This document shows, piece by piece, positions 28,391 through 37,395 of a stretch of DNA of 64,000 bases. The notes under the pieces are model-generated. The model was given only the letters and a program-made list of their open reading frames with translations. It made no database searches and had not been told where the DNA came from. This stretch comes from Aquiflexum gelatinilyticum. GTDB lineage: Bacteria > Bacteroidota > Bacteroidia > Cytophagales > Cyclobacteriaceae. Positions within the stretch are counted from its first letter, which is position 1; each line of letters starts with the position of its first letter. Position numbers and translations under genes: made by a program. Location: positions 1-64,000 of the forward strand of contig NZ_JANSUY010000002.1 of the NCBI RefSeq assembly GCF_024741135.1. Reading direction: 5' to 3'.

Positions 28391-29191
28391 TTAACCTTTC
28401 ATGGCTGATAGCATGCCACCGTATACCTTATTCAAAGAACTTACGTTTGAATTGAGTTTTGCCAATTCATTTTTGAATTGCTCAGTTTCTTTTCCTGCCT
28501 CGTTCAATCCTTCCATAGCAGTAGATATATTGGAATAGAACTTATTCAGTGTTTTAAGGTGTGATTGGGCATCCAAAAGTTCCATTTCATACACATTGTT
28601 CAATGCAGAAAGGTTTTTGGTAACCGTCACCACTTGACTGTGGTACTCTTTTGCATCTGCAGACGCAGAAGAAAGCTCGGTCAACGCCATGGCAGTTTTT
28701 CCATAAGACTGGTTGATGTCAACCAAAGTCTTGGAAGCTGTTTTTACATTGCTCGCATATTCATTGGTAGCAACTGCTGCATCAGCAATCGTTCCCATTT
28801 TTTCAGCTGAGGTTGCAAGGTTTTGGATTCCCTTGCCCAAGCTATCAAACAATTCAGGTCCAATTTTAGCATTGGACAACATTTCGTCAAATTTCTGGCT
28901 AAGATTGTCTTTTGGCTCTTTTTTGGTGGATTTGCGTTCAGCAGGCTCTTCACCGGCTAATTCAGGATAAACTTTTGACCAGTCTACCTCTTCATGTTTG
29001 GGCTCAAATGCGGATAAGAAAAATATTGCGGCTTCTGTGGTAAGACCCACACCGATCATCAAACTGGCACCCTGCCAGTCGAGGATTTTGAACATAGCTC
29101 CTAAGATAACTACGGCGGCTCCGATACCATAAATTTTCGGCATGATATCCCCGTAGAATGTGTTCATGAATGATTTGTTTTTTGTTGCCAT
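28391..29191 (-). CDS. gldL: T9SS motor protein GldL (PorL)
   Basis: 266 aa. Two N-terminal membrane helices (about residues 20-38 and 42-62). The conserved Glu within the second (TTEAAIFFLSAFEP) is the residue thought to relay protons in the GldL/GldM motor. The remainder is a long cytoplasmic coiled-coil-like region (about 90-266) rich in Ala, Leu, Lys, Ser and Asn heptads. The cytoplasmic tail carries a Lys/Glu-rich spacer (about 75-95). Transcribed between gldK and gldM with short gaps. It belongs to the inner-membrane part of the secretion machine. Confidence 0.95.
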   Translation of the reverse strand: MATKNKSFMNTFYGDIMPKIYGIGAAVVILGAMFKILDWQGASLMIGVGLTTEAAIFFLSAFEPKHEEVDWSKVYPELAGEEPAERKSTKKEPKDNLSQKFDEMLSNAKIGPELFDSLGKGIQNLATSAEKMGTIADAAVATNEYASNVKTASKTLVDINQSYGKTAMALTELSSASADAKEYHSQVVTVTKNLSALNNVYEMELLDAQSHLKTLNKFYSNISTAMEGLNEAGKETEQFKNELAKLNSNVSSLNKVYGGMLSAMKG

Positions 29192-29240
29192 TTTTTTTTA
29201 AAAATTTAGAGGTGAGTGAGTGATTAAGATGTTATTCGAT

Positions 29241-30335
29241 TTACTTTTTTCTTCTTCTGTTGTTGCTGATATCCATTGAACCTGATCTACCCAAATAGGT
29301 CATCGCAGTTCTGAATCCGATATGTGCTGTTTTCACATCCTGGAATTCATAGGTTCTTGTACTTGTTTCAAGGTAATGAGCGATGTCTTTCCAAGAACCG
29401 CCACGTACCACTTTCCTTTTTTCATTAGGATCATCATATCTAGGGTCCAAATCCCAAGTGACAGATCCACTGACTGCATTATAGGAATCCAATACCCATT
29501 CTGCTACGTTTCCTGACATGTTGTATAAGCCGAAGCCATTTGGTGCAAAAACATCTACTGGCGCAGTATATGCAAATCCATCATCAATGTAATTACCTCT
29601 TCCAGGCTTGAAGTTAGCCATCAAGCAACCTCTTTTGTTTTTGAGATATGGGCCTCCCCAAGGATACTTGGCTACTTCTTTTCCGCCTTTGGCTGCATAT
29701 TCCCACTCCGCTTCTGATGGTAACCTAAAAGGAGGATAATCAAAATCCGCTTTGTCGTTTGCATTCAAGTGGTACGTTCTCCACTGACAGTACATATTGG
29801 CCTGCTCCCAGCTGACACCTACCACAGGGTAATTGTCAAAAGCAGGGTGGTCAAAATAAAACTCCATCAAAGGATCACCATAGTGGTAAGTGAAACTTGT
29901 GTTCCAGACTGTCGTATCAGGAAGTACAGCGTTCAGGTCAAAAGTCGGCGCGTCTTTCAAAGTTGTCGGAGTACTGTAAGTGTACTCACCTAACCTGACG
30001 GCTTCGATGAACTGTCTGTATTTGTTGTTGGATACTTCATACTTATCCATATAAAATTCGGAGATAGTAATCTGCTTGTTCAACGATGATTGTGAGAAGG
30101 CTATATCTTCATCAGCCTGTCCCATCCAAAAAGTCCCGGCTTTGACCGGAACCATTTCTTGAGGAAGGATTTGTTGCCAGATTACCCTCTTGGGAACACC
30201 CGTAACTTCACCCCTTCTATTGTCTTTTTCACTGGCAGATCCTTTCTTGCCCAAAAGTCCGCAACTCGGTAGTACTACCACTACCAAAACCGCTAAAATT
30301 ATGCTCAAAACGCGTGTCTTCATTTTTTTAGACAT
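29241..30335 (-). CDS. gldK: T9SS lipoprotein GldK (PorK), FGE-sulfatase fold
   Basis: 364 aa lipoprotein, lipobox LPSC followed by Gly-Leu-Leu-Gly. It forms the outer-membrane-associated ring of T9SS with GldN. The fold is that of formylglycine-generating enzyme: PVKAGTFWMGQ, YPVVGVSWEQANMYCQW, LPSEAEWEYAAKGG, NGFGLYNMSGNVAEWVLD and VVRGGSWKD are family landmarks. The two catalytic cysteines of true FGE, expected just after the GGSW block, are absent here (KDIAHYLETSTRTYE), so it is structural and not a sulfatase activator. Start may be Met5 at 30323, directly before the signal sequence. It is 49 bp before gldL. Confidence 0.95.
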   Translation of the reverse strand: MSKKMKTRVLSIILAVLVVVVLPSCGLLGKKGSASEKDNRRGEVTGVPKRVIWQQILPQEMVPVKAGTFWMGQADEDIAFSQSSLNKQITISEFYMDKYEVSNNKYRQFIEAVRLGEYTYSTPTTLKDAPTFDLNAVLPDTTVWNTSFTYHYGDPLMEFYFDHPAFDNYPVVGVSWEQANMYCQWRTYHLNANDKADFDYPPFRLPSEAEWEYAAKGGKEVAKYPWGGPYLKNKRGCLMANFKPGRGNYIDDGFAYTAPVDVFAPNGFGLYNMSGNVAEWVLDSYNAVSGSVTWDLDPRYDDPNEKRKVVRGGSWKDIAHYLETSTRTYEFQDVKTAHIGFRTAMTYLGRSGSMDISNNRRRKK

Positions 30336-30456
30336 AAATTACATTAAACCATTTATCAAATTCATGCCACTTTTTGGATAAGCAACAAGAGCGAAAATTA
30401 AAGTAAATTCTTAGAAATACACAAATTTAATTGCTGAATTTCCAATAATTTTTTTT

Positions 30457-31428
30457 TTAGAACCTAAATCTCGGAGTACGTTGGATTGTTCTTTGGAACT
30501 CCCGGGTAACATCCGGAAGAACATAGGATAACATGAATTCATGACTCGTCGGAGACTTGGCTTCTATACCTCCGACTACCAAATCAAATGCATATCCTAT
30601 CCTTAGTGAATTATCTCTAAGTAAACTGTAACCCATCAGTAAGGATACTGATTCTTCACCTCTGAAAGCCAATCCACCACTTACCTTTTGATTGTATGTG
30701 GCTATAACGCTGACATCATAAGAAAAATTATTGAAGGAGACTGTTTTCAACAATACACTTGGCTCAAAATTCCATTGCGCAAAGGTCTTTATCCTATATC
30801 CGGCTAATAAATAGGAATGGTTTTTCAATTGGTTTTCAAAAGAACCCTCTCCAAAATCAAAAGCCGGTTCATTTAGATGACGGCTGCTTATGCCTACATA
30901 ATATTTAGTCCTATCATATATGGCTCCTGCCCCAAAATTGAAGTTCATTTGGGTCTCGCTTCCCGTGGCAGGCAGTTTTGGATCTGGATTGACCAAACTC
31001 AATTCATCAAAACGAATCGTTGTCGCAAAAACTCCTCCCATTAATCCTAAACTCAAAACACCCCTTCTTAGTTTTTTGTGATATCCTACAGAAATATTGG
31101 CTTCCTGATTGGTGCTTGGGCCGATATTGTCATTTACAAAATTTAAGCCAACTCCTAGTTTGAGTTTGTCTATAGAACCAGAGGCTGTCACCAATTGAGT
31201 TATTGGGGCCGGTCCGTTAGTGCCTGAATAGTTCAGCCATTGTGACCTATGAAGAGCAGAAAACCTATATCCGGATTCTTTACCGGCAAAAGCAGGGTTA
31301 AAATATGCCCCGTTGTACATGTACTGCGTAAACTGCGCGTCTTGTTGACCATTGACGCTTGAAGCAAAAAAACTACCTATCCAAATCAACAGTAGGTATT
31401 TCAATATCGTAAAATTACGTTTAACCAT
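30457..31428 (-). CDS. PorP/SprF family type IX secretion system membrane protein
   Basis: 323 aa, signal peptide ending NGQ near residue 28, then an amphipathic beta-barrel. The family opening QQDAQFTQYMYNGAYFNPAFAG is clearly recognisable, as are the following YRFSALHRSQWLNY and LGVGLNFVNDNIG strands. PorP/SprF proteins are outer-membrane components that hold T9SS-exported proteins or partner proteins at the surface. This copy sits directly upstream of gldK (121-bp gap), the position of PorP in Porphyromonas, so it is likely the core one and not a cargo-specific paralogue. Confidence 0.92.
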   Translation of the reverse strand: MVKRNFTILKYLLLIWIGSFFASSVNGQQDAQFTQYMYNGAYFNPAFAGKESGYRFSALHRSQWLNYSGTNGPAPITQLVTASGSIDKLKLGVGLNFVNDNIGPSTNQEANISVGYHKKLRRGVLSLGLMGGVFATTIRFDELSLVNPDPKLPATGSETQMNFNFGAGAIYDRTKYYVGISSRHLNEPAFDFGEGSFENQLKNHSYLLAGYRIKTFAQWNFEPSVLLKTVSFNNFSYDVSVIATYNQKVSGGLAFRGEESVSLLMGYSLLRDNSLRIGYAFDLVVGGIEAKSPTSHEFMLSYVLPDVTREFQRTIQRTPRFRF

Positions 31429-31502
31429 GTATCAATAAAACTGATGAAGTAAACTCTATTCTACACAATTAAACTCAATTTTGCCATAAAAGATTAGCAT
31501 CA

Positions 31503-32279
31503 TCACAAATTATTTGCCTTTTTTATGTAAAGTTCGAGTGCCCCAGTCATACTTGGGGCATTTGGCATTGGAGCTTCAATATCAAGAATTAAATTTTGGT
31601 CCCTTACTTCTTTGGCTGTAGTGGGTCCAAAAGCAGCAATCCTTGTGTTATTTTGTTTGAAATCAGGAAAATTCTGCTTCAAAGATTTGATTCCCGAAGG
31701 AGAGAAAAAAGCAAGAATGTCATATTTGATATCTCTAAGGTCTGACAAGTCAGCTGCTACCGTGTGGTATATAATGGCCTCAGTGTAGGAGATATTGTTT
31801 TTGGCCATGTACTCTGGAATTTCGTCCTTCCGGATATCAGAACATGGGAACAGGTATTTCTCCGATTTATGCTTCTTGAAGTAGTCAAATAAATCTGAAG
31901 CTGTTTTTTGACCAACATAAAGCTTTCGCTTTCTGATTACAATATACTTTTGGAGATAATGTGCTGTTTGGTCCGAAATACAGAAATATTTCATATCTGC
32001 AGGCATCTCCACTTTCAATTCCTTGCAGATCGTAAAAAAATGGTCGATAGCATTACGGCTTGTGAAAATAATGGCAGTATGCTTTAAAATATCAATCTTT
32101 TGTCTTCTGAAATCCTTGACTGATACCGGCTCAACTTGGATAAAAGGCCTGAAATCTATTTTTAAATTATACTTTTCAGCTAATTGAAAATATGGTGATT
32201 TCTCATCTGTCGGCTTCGGCTGGGAAACTAAGATGCTTTTTACTTGGTTTAATCTGTCCTTAGTAGATTTAGTCGTCAT
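31503..32279 (-). CDS. hemD: Uroporphyrinogen-III synthase family protein
   Basis: 258 aa cytoplasmic protein of the HemD fold: two Rossmann-like halves connected by strands. Landmarks are KSILVSQPKPTDEKSPYFQLAEKYN-type first half, AIIFTSRNAIDHFF, LFPCSDIRKDEIP and AFFSPSGIKSLKQNFPDF followed by IAAFGPTTAKEV, which match the substrate-binding loops of the family. It would cyclise hydroxymethylbilane to uroporphyrinogen III in haem synthesis. HemD sequences diverge widely, so the enzyme activity is probable and not proven. Its place inside a T9SS operon, 35 bp after DUF4271 and 74 bp before porP, has no obvious metabolic logic. Confidence 0.82.
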   Translation of the reverse strand: MTTKSTKDRLNQVKSILVSQPKPTDEKSPYFQLAEKYNLKIDFRPFIQVEPVSVKDFRRQKIDILKHTAIIFTSRNAIDHFFTICKELKVEMPADMKYFCISDQTAHYLQKYIVIRKRKLYVGQKTASDLFDYFKKHKSEKYLFPCSDIRKDEIPEYMAKNNISYTEAIIYHTVAADLSDLRDIKYDILAFFSPSGIKSLKQNFPDFKQNNTRIAAFGPTTAKEVRDQNLILDIEAPMPNAPSMTGALELYIKKANNL

Positions 32280-32314
32280 ATTTCACTTCAGCATTTGAAC
32301 TTTTCCACTTGATT

Positions 32315-33433
32315 TTACCCGATAATTACCTTTGAAAGGATTAAAAAGGGGACTATTTCCGCGCTGCAAATGTAAACAAATAAATGGTAATTTTTAAAAG
32401 ACACTCTATTTGACATAATCAGAAACAACATGAACACACCAACCATGTAGATCCAAAAAAAGGCATAAAGCAAATATTTTATCGTAATATCCAATTCGAA
32501 GAAGTCATTCAAAACAATTATGCTGACAATGAAGGCCATAACAAATATTGTTATGGAAATAATCCTTAGCATATAAAAAAAATGGGGGACTACTATTTTT
32601 TTCAAATCAAACACAAATCCCAAAAATCTTAATAAAGTAAACTTCAAAACTGCTATCAGGATAAGAATGGAAGACCCCAAAAGCCAACTCAGGAAATGTT
32701 GGTTGAGATCTCCACTGACTATAAACTGCAAACTTTCATTCCCAACTGCTTTAACACATAGCATCAGCAGTAAAAAAGCCATCATATTCATCAGCAATAA
32801 ATAAAAGATGACATCCAATGAAAAAAACTTCTGAACAGAATTTGATTCAGAAAAATCCTCCGCCGAGAAAACCGAGGTTGGCATAAGTATCAACTTAAGT
32901 ACCAAAGGGTAAATCAGCTTATAGACTGAAATCAAAAAGAGGATCCCTATAACTGCGAAAAAGAAAAAATCATTAAAATTATCAACATCTCTTTTCTCCG
33001 GAAGCAATTTTTCTGAATCTTCAGTTTTTGATTTGAAAACTTCATTTTCAAAAAATCCTTTTTCTACAGAAACATCACTTGAATTAATACCTGCTTTGAT
33101 TATTGTCAGCATGGTCCCTGTAGAATCAGACCCGGATGTAAAATTTTTCATCCCTTCCAAAGGAATTATAAATACCGTATCAGTTGCTGTTTGGAACCAT
33201 AGCTTATCTTCCAAAAACATGGTGGATTTACCGGGAAATGCAAATCTGAAGGTACTGTTAGGAAAAGTTTCCAAATCCAGTTTAACCTGGATTTTTGTAT
33301 TCGATTTACGAAGGGTTTCAGGATACATTTCCTGGATTGCAGGATTATAATTTTCCAAAACCTGGGAACTACCAACGAAAGAAATTCCGATAAAAAGAAA
33401 AATAAGGAAAGCCCTCACATATGCTATATTCAT
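32315..33433 (-). CDS. DUF4271 family membrane protein
   Basis: 372 aa. A signal peptide or first helix (about residues 8-24), a roughly 130-residue soluble region, then six to seven hydrophobic helices from about residue 150 to the C-terminus. Function is unknown. Members of DUF4271 occur mainly in Bacteroidota. It starts 3 bp after the Omp85-like gene stop, so the two are translationally close, and precedes hemD. Position at the head of the gldKLMN block suggests a role in envelope biogenesis, which is only an inference. Confidence 0.8.
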   Translation of the reverse strand: MNIAYVRAFLIFLFIGISFVGSSQVLENYNPAIQEMYPETLRKSNTKIQVKLDLETFPNSTFRFAFPGKSTMFLEDKLWFQTATDTVFIIPLEGMKNFTSGSDSTGTMLTIIKAGINSSDVSVEKGFFENEVFKSKTEDSEKLLPEKRDVDNFNDFFFFAVIGILFLISVYKLIYPLVLKLILMPTSVFSAEDFSESNSVQKFFSLDVIFYLLLMNMMAFLLLMLCVKAVGNESLQFIVSGDLNQHFLSWLLGSSILILIAVLKFTLLRFLGFVFDLKKIVVPHFFYMLRIISITIFVMAFIVSIIVLNDFFELDITIKYLLYAFFWIYMVGVFMLFLIMSNRVSFKNYHLFVYICSAEIVPFLILSKVIIG

Positions 33434-33436
33434 CTG

Positions 33437-35161
33437 TTAGAATCTACTGGTATATCCAAAGTGAATTTTAGAAAGATTGAGTGAAAATTCTTGGTCATTG
33501 GAGCTGCCAAGTCCATAAATGAAATTAAAAACCCCATTTCCTGTCTCTAAACTGAAGCCCATCCCAGCAGAAAAGGTGTTATCAGTCCCAAAATTCTGAA
33601 CGCTATTCTCCAATCTTCCCATATCGGCAAAAATCATAAAATAAGAGTAGGTATCAAAATAAAACCTCGGCTCAAAATTGAGATAAAGGTATTTGTCTGC
33701 AAAAAAGAAATTCTCATTGAATCCCCGGATGCTTTGTAGACCACCAATCCGGTACAAATCATTTAAGAGTAGATTTTTATTTTCTACAGTTCCACCTGCC
33801 AATCTGGTGAAAATTCCCCAACGAGGAGAGAGATAAAAATGCTTTTCAATCTTTGCCTCCATATAATATTGAAGGGTTTTTAGAACAATGCCTTCATATA
33901 GTTCAGGTGGTAGCCCAGTATTCTGCAAAATGTTTTTATTCCCTATGGCAAATTCCAGTTGGGCTAAAGCACCTCTTCTGGGAAAAAAGACATCATCAAG
34001 CCATATATGTCTGTAATTGAGTCCATAATTATTAAACCTGAAATCACCTGCCTCCGGCAATTCAGAACTTTCTTGGAGTCCAAATACCGCTAACAAATCT
34101 CCAGCCTGACGCCTTGTAAAGAAACTGAAATACCCGTCAGAATTGAACCTGTAGCCAAAATTGAGCCTGAAATCTCTGTTTAAAAATGTGGTGTCTTCTT
34201 TCAACAGGGAAAAGGAAAAACTAGCATCGATGTTTGAGCCCAAAAGCAAAGGTTCAAAACCTGAAATTTTCAAGGTTTGGGAAAGTTGGTTAAACCGCTG
34301 CCAATGCAATTCATAATTCCGGCCCGTTCCTGCGATATTATACAAAGCAATATCAAACTGCCCTGTGACCAAAAGTTTGCCCCCCTCATTTTCATTGGGC
34401 AAAAAGCCAATAATCCCATCGATGGAATTGATTTTCCTGTCTGAAATCGGCAGGTACAAGGTAGCTTCCTCATTCTGAAAGCTAAGCTCAGGTTCTCCGG
34501 ACCATTTCAGGTAAGGAAGTCCACGGATTTGCCGGATTCCATCATCAATTTTCCTTTGGGAAAATGCCTGCCCCGGTACAATTTGTAAAAACCTAGAAAG
34601 AAACTCAGGCTTTGATTTGGTGTCCCCTGTGATTTTTAAGGTATCAAAAGTAATTCTTGGCCCTGAATCCAAAGCCAGTGCTCCTGAAAATCCTTTTCCG
34701 ATCCTTTCCATGCTGTCTATTTTGATAGCAGCAAAGGGATAACCCCTGTTCTCGGATTCTTTCAAAAGAGATTCAAAAAGTCTTGAAACCTGCCTGTAAT
34801 CAAATGGCTTTCCTGAAAACCTCTTCATATCAACTCCAGTTTTGACAAGTAAAACAGGATCGACATTGCCTTGTCTTAATGTCACCCATTCAAACCTGTC
34901 TCCGGTATTCACCCTCAGCCAAAGTGAATCCACTGTGGATTTTACCTTGGATTCTTGAGGTGCCAAATATCCCAAACTGTATAGCTCTTGGTATTTCCCT
35001 TTGATGAAGTTTGAAAGTGATACCGAATCTCTAAATACCTGATCTTCCTGAACAGACAGTGCTCCCACCAATTCCCAACGGAGCCATTTTCCTCCTTGGG
35101 AGTATCCGGGAGAAGAAAATGTACAAAATAATAGAAACAGGAAAATGAGGATTCTTTTCAC
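33437..35161 (-). CDS. Omp85/BamA-TamA family outer membrane protein
   Basis: 574 aa with a signal peptide ending YSQG near residue 22. The N-terminal third (about 30-240) has POTRA-like repeats: ITFDTLKITGDTKSKPEFLSR followed by IVPGQAFSQRKIDDGIRQIRGLPYLKW is a typical POTRA pattern. The C-terminal part (about 270-574) is a 16-strand-type barrel with YRIGGLQSIRGFNENFF, corresponding to the VRGY/F motif of the Omp85 lid loop, and ends in a C-terminal aromatic strand (GYTSRF). It is shorter than BamA (one to two POTRA units), closer to TamA or two-partner transporters. First gene of the block leading to gldKLMN. Confidence 0.85.
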   Translation of the reverse strand: MKRILIFLFLLFCTFSSPGYSQGGKWLRWELVGALSVQEDQVFRDSVSLSNFIKGKYQELYSLGYLAPQESKVKSTVDSLWLRVNTGDRFEWVTLRQGNVDPVLLVKTGVDMKRFSGKPFDYRQVSRLFESLLKESENRGYPFAAIKIDSMERIGKGFSGALALDSGPRITFDTLKITGDTKSKPEFLSRFLQIVPGQAFSQRKIDDGIRQIRGLPYLKWSGEPELSFQNEEATLYLPISDRKINSIDGIIGFLPNENEGGKLLVTGQFDIALYNIAGTGRNYELHWQRFNQLSQTLKISGFEPLLLGSNIDASFSFSLLKEDTTFLNRDFRLNFGYRFNSDGYFSFFTRRQAGDLLAVFGLQESSELPEAGDFRFNNYGLNYRHIWLDDVFFPRRGALAQLEFAIGNKNILQNTGLPPELYEGIVLKTLQYYMEAKIEKHFYLSPRWGIFTRLAGGTVENKNLLLNDLYRIGGLQSIRGFNENFFFADKYLYLNFEPRFYFDTYSYFMIFADMGRLENSVQNFGTDNTFSAGMGFSLETGNGVFNFIYGLGSSNDQEFSLNLSKIHFGYTSRF

Positions 35162-35163
35162 CT

Positions 35164-35189
35164 TTGACAGGGAGGTTTGAGTATCTTTG
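35164..35189 (+). promoter_or_regulatory. Possible promoter of hemW
   Basis: TATCTTTG at 35182-35189 fits the -7 consensus TAnnTTTG and lies 19 bases before the TTG start. TTG at 35164-35166 is only 15 bases upstream, shorter than the usual 19, so the assignment is tentative. Confidence 0.4.
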
Positions 35190-35208
35190 AGGGCTAAAAG
35201 TAAATAAA

Positions 35209-36336
35209 TTGTCCGGTATCTACATCCATATTCCTTTTTGTAAGCAGGCTTGTCACTATTGTGATTTTCACTTCAGTACCAGCAAAGTCCTGATCGAGGA
35301 GATGGTGGATTCCATTTGTACTGAACTCGTACTGAGGAAAGACTTTTTGCCAAAAAAAACTCCCGTCAGAACGGTTTATTTTGGTGGAGGTACGCCTTCA
35401 TTGCTTTCTAAAACCCATTTGGAAAAGATTTTGGAAACAATCACCAAGTGGTATTCTTTGGATTTGGAAGAAGTGACGTTAGAGGCAAACCCCGATGACC
35501 TCAGTATTTCAAATCTCCAAAACTGGAAAGCTTTGGGAATTGACAGGTTGAGCATCGGAATACAGACCTTCGATCCAGAAATTTTAAAATTCTACAACCG
35601 CGCGCACAACGCCGAAGAATCATTAAAAGCCATTGAATCTGCTAAGTCCACAGGATTTGAAAAATTATCAGTGGATTTGATTTATGGGTTTCCATCGAGC
35701 AATCATGATGTCTGGAAAAAAGACCTAGAGATCGCATTGTCCCAAAACCCAGGTCACATCAGCAGCTATTGCCTGACCTTGGAGCCAAAGACCGCTTTGG
35801 GGAATTGGCACAAAAAAGGAAAGTACCAAGCTGCCTCGGAGGATTTTGCTGCCGAACAGTTTGAAATCCTCATGCAGTCCATGGAAGATTCCGGCTATAT
35901 CCAATACGAGATTTCTAACTTTGGGAAGCTGGGACAGTTTGCCCTCCATAATACCAATTATTGGCTTGGTGTTCCCTATCTGGGAATTGGTCCGAGTGCT
36001 CATTCTTTTGACGGCAAAAGCCGGGGATCGAATATTGCCCACAATGCCCAATACATTAATAAACTGAAAACCGGAGAAAGCATTTACGCCAAAGAAATCC
36101 TCAGTGACGAAGATGCTGCCAACGATTACATTCTCACTTCTCTGAGAACCATCTGGGGAACTGACATTAATTATTTGAAAAACTCTTCGTGTTACGATCT
36201 GGCATTTTTGAAGCTTGATACCATCAAGATGCTGATGCAGGAAAAACTCATTCTGGAAGAAACCAACAAAATCATCCTGACCAAAAAAGGAAGATTGTTG
36301 GCAGACAGCATTGCTGAATCTCTTTTTTTACCTTAA
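35209..36336 (+). CDS. hemW: Radical SAM haem chaperone HemW
   Basis: 375 aa, radical-SAM fold with C-terminal HemW domain. The 4Fe-4S cluster cysteines are C11, C15 and C18 in FCKQACHYCDF. Further family motifs are YFGGGTPSLL, LEANPDD, RLSIGIQTFD, VDLIYGFP, and the C-terminal QYEISNFGK and GPSAHSF. HemW (formerly mistaken for coproporphyrinogen dehydrogenase) delivers haem to apoproteins such as respiratory enzymes. The gene must start with TTG: an in-frame stop lies at 35188-35190, no ATG follows it before the cluster motif, and the conserved N-terminus begins at this codon (xSGIYIHIPFC). Divergent from the Omp85-like gene. Confidence 0.93.
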   Translation: MSGIYIHIPFCKQACHYCDFHFSTSKVLIEEMVDSICTELVLRKDFLPKKTPVRTVYFGGGTPSLLSKTHLEKILETITKWYSLDLEEVTLEANPDDLSISNLQNWKALGIDRLSIGIQTFDPEILKFYNRAHNAEESLKAIESAKSTGFEKLSVDLIYGFPSSNHDVWKKDLEIALSQNPGHISSYCLTLEPKTALGNWHKKGKYQAASEDFAAEQFEILMQSMEDSGYIQYEISNFGKLGQFALHNTNYWLGVPYLGIGPSAHSFDGKSRGSNIAHNAQYINKLKTGESIYAKEILSDEDAANDYILTSLRTIWGTDINYLKNSSCYDLAFLKLDTIKMLMQEKLILEETNKIILTKKGRLLADSIAESLFLP

Positions 36337-36354
36337 ATAAAATTACCTTTGGAA

Positions 36355-36672
36355 ATGATGGAAAAGTACGGCAACAATGGAGGAAGGAAGAAAGAAGCGA
36401 CACCGCTGAAGGAGGCTTTTGATGATTTGCTGAAAGCTTACCGACTCAAAGATAAGTTTGACGAAAGGTTGCTGTTGCAGGCCTGGCCGGAAATGATGGG
36501 CAAAATGGTAGCCTCCCGCACCACAGGCCTATATATCAAGGAAAAGAAACTTTTTGTAAAAATCAGCTCCGGACCTGTCAAGAACGAGCTGAAAATGAAC
36601 CGGACCAAAGTCATGGACTTGATTGAGGCCAAGTTTGGCAAAGGTGTGATTGATGAAGTTGTGTTTCTTTGA
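36355..36672 (+). CDS. DUF721 family protein (DciA-like)
   Basis: About 105 aa, cytoplasmic, basic. It carries the DUF721 pattern: PLKEAFDDLLKAYRLKDKFDE, then AWPEMMGKMVASRTTGLYIKEKKLFVKISSGPVKNEL, and a helix plus IDEVVFL strand at the end. DUF721 includes the proteobacterial and actinobacterial DciA helicase loader, and the Bacteroidota proteins are shorter relatives. A role in loading DnaB at the origin is possible and unproven. It starts 18 bp after hemW, probably in the same transcript. ATG 36355 or 36358 can be the start. Confidence 0.8.
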   Translation: MMEKYGNNGGRKKEATPLKEAFDDLLKAYRLKDKFDERLLLQAWPEMMGKMVASRTTGLYIKEKKLFVKISSGPVKNELKMNRTKVMDLIEAKFGKGVIDEVVFL

Positions 36673-36675
36673 AAA

Positions 36676-37395
36676 TCAATCCTGCTGCGCAAAAACCTTC
36701 TTCATCAGGTCTGAAGTCCTTCCCAAGGGATTATCGCGGATATTTTTTTCTTCTTCGGCAATCAGCACAAATAGACCATCTATTGCCTTTTGGGTCACAT
36801 AAGCATTCAGGTCAGGATTGACTTTTTGCTTGGTAAGCGGGATTTTATTGTAGGAATTGGCTAGGTCTCCATAGTACTTTGTAGCACCCACCTCATCCAA
36901 GGAAGCTTGTATTTTCGGTTTGAAGAGTTCCACCAATTGGGCATTGGTTGTCCTTTTCAAATAATCTGTGGCAGCTGTGGCATCTCCTTTCAAGATTCCG
37001 AGCGCATCCTGGATATTCATTTGCTTGATGGCATTCACAAAAATCGGCTTTGCCTCGATCGCCGCACTTTCCGCACCACGGTTGATGGCAAGCAAGGCCC
37101 TGTCCACTTCGCTGCCAAGCCCCATGTTTCGGAGGGTCTTTTCTACTTTTTGGGCATCCTCAGGAAGCAATATCTTGATCATTTCATTTTTGAAATAGCC
37201 ATCAGTCTTGGATGCCAAGTCAGTTCCCTTCACTATTCCCTGCTCGAGCGCCTCTTTCAATCCCGCAGCAATTTCATCCTGAGACAATGGGATCTGTCCG
37301 GAGGTGACATCTTTGATCAGTTTGTTGATTTGGGCGGAGGAGCAACTGTACATAAAAACAAAAAGTACCAGAAAAGAAATCTTGTAAAATCGCAT
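36676..37395 (-). CDS. DUF4197 family lipoprotein
   Basis: 239 aa. Signal sequence with lipobox MYSC (Cys18). The remainder is a DUF4197 domain: almost entirely helical, with ISQDEIAAGLKEALEQGI-type opening, the ILLPEDAQKVEKTLRNMGLGSEVD block, RGAESAAIEAKPIFVNAI, DATAATDYLKRTTNAQL and the terminal NPLGRTSDLMKKVF. Function unknown. Members are secreted or outer-membrane-linked in many Gram-negative bacteria. It is convergent with the DUF721 gene, 3 bp apart, and divergent from the partner-switching operon. Confidence 0.88.
   Translation of the reverse strand: MRFYKISFLVLFVFMYSCSSAQINKLIKDVTSGQIPLSQDEIAAGLKEALEQGIVKGTDLASKTDGYFKNEMIKILLPEDAQKVEKTLRNMGLGSEVDRALLAINRGAESAAIEAKPIFVNAIKQMNIQDALGILKGDATAATDYLKRTTNAQLVELFKPKIQASLDEVGATKYYGDLANSYNKIPLTKQKVNPDLNAYVTQKAIDGLFVLIAEEEKNIRDNPLGRTSDLMKKVFAQQD

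Noticed and set aside
29241-30335. Sulfatase-activating enzyme (FGE)
   Set aside because: Fold matches but the catalytic cysteine pair is missing, and the operon context is gldKLMN.
36344-36351. TACCTTTG before the DUF721 gene
   Set aside because: It is only 3 bases before the start codon and lacks a TTG at 19 bases; hemW ends 7 bases earlier, so co-transcription is the simpler reading.
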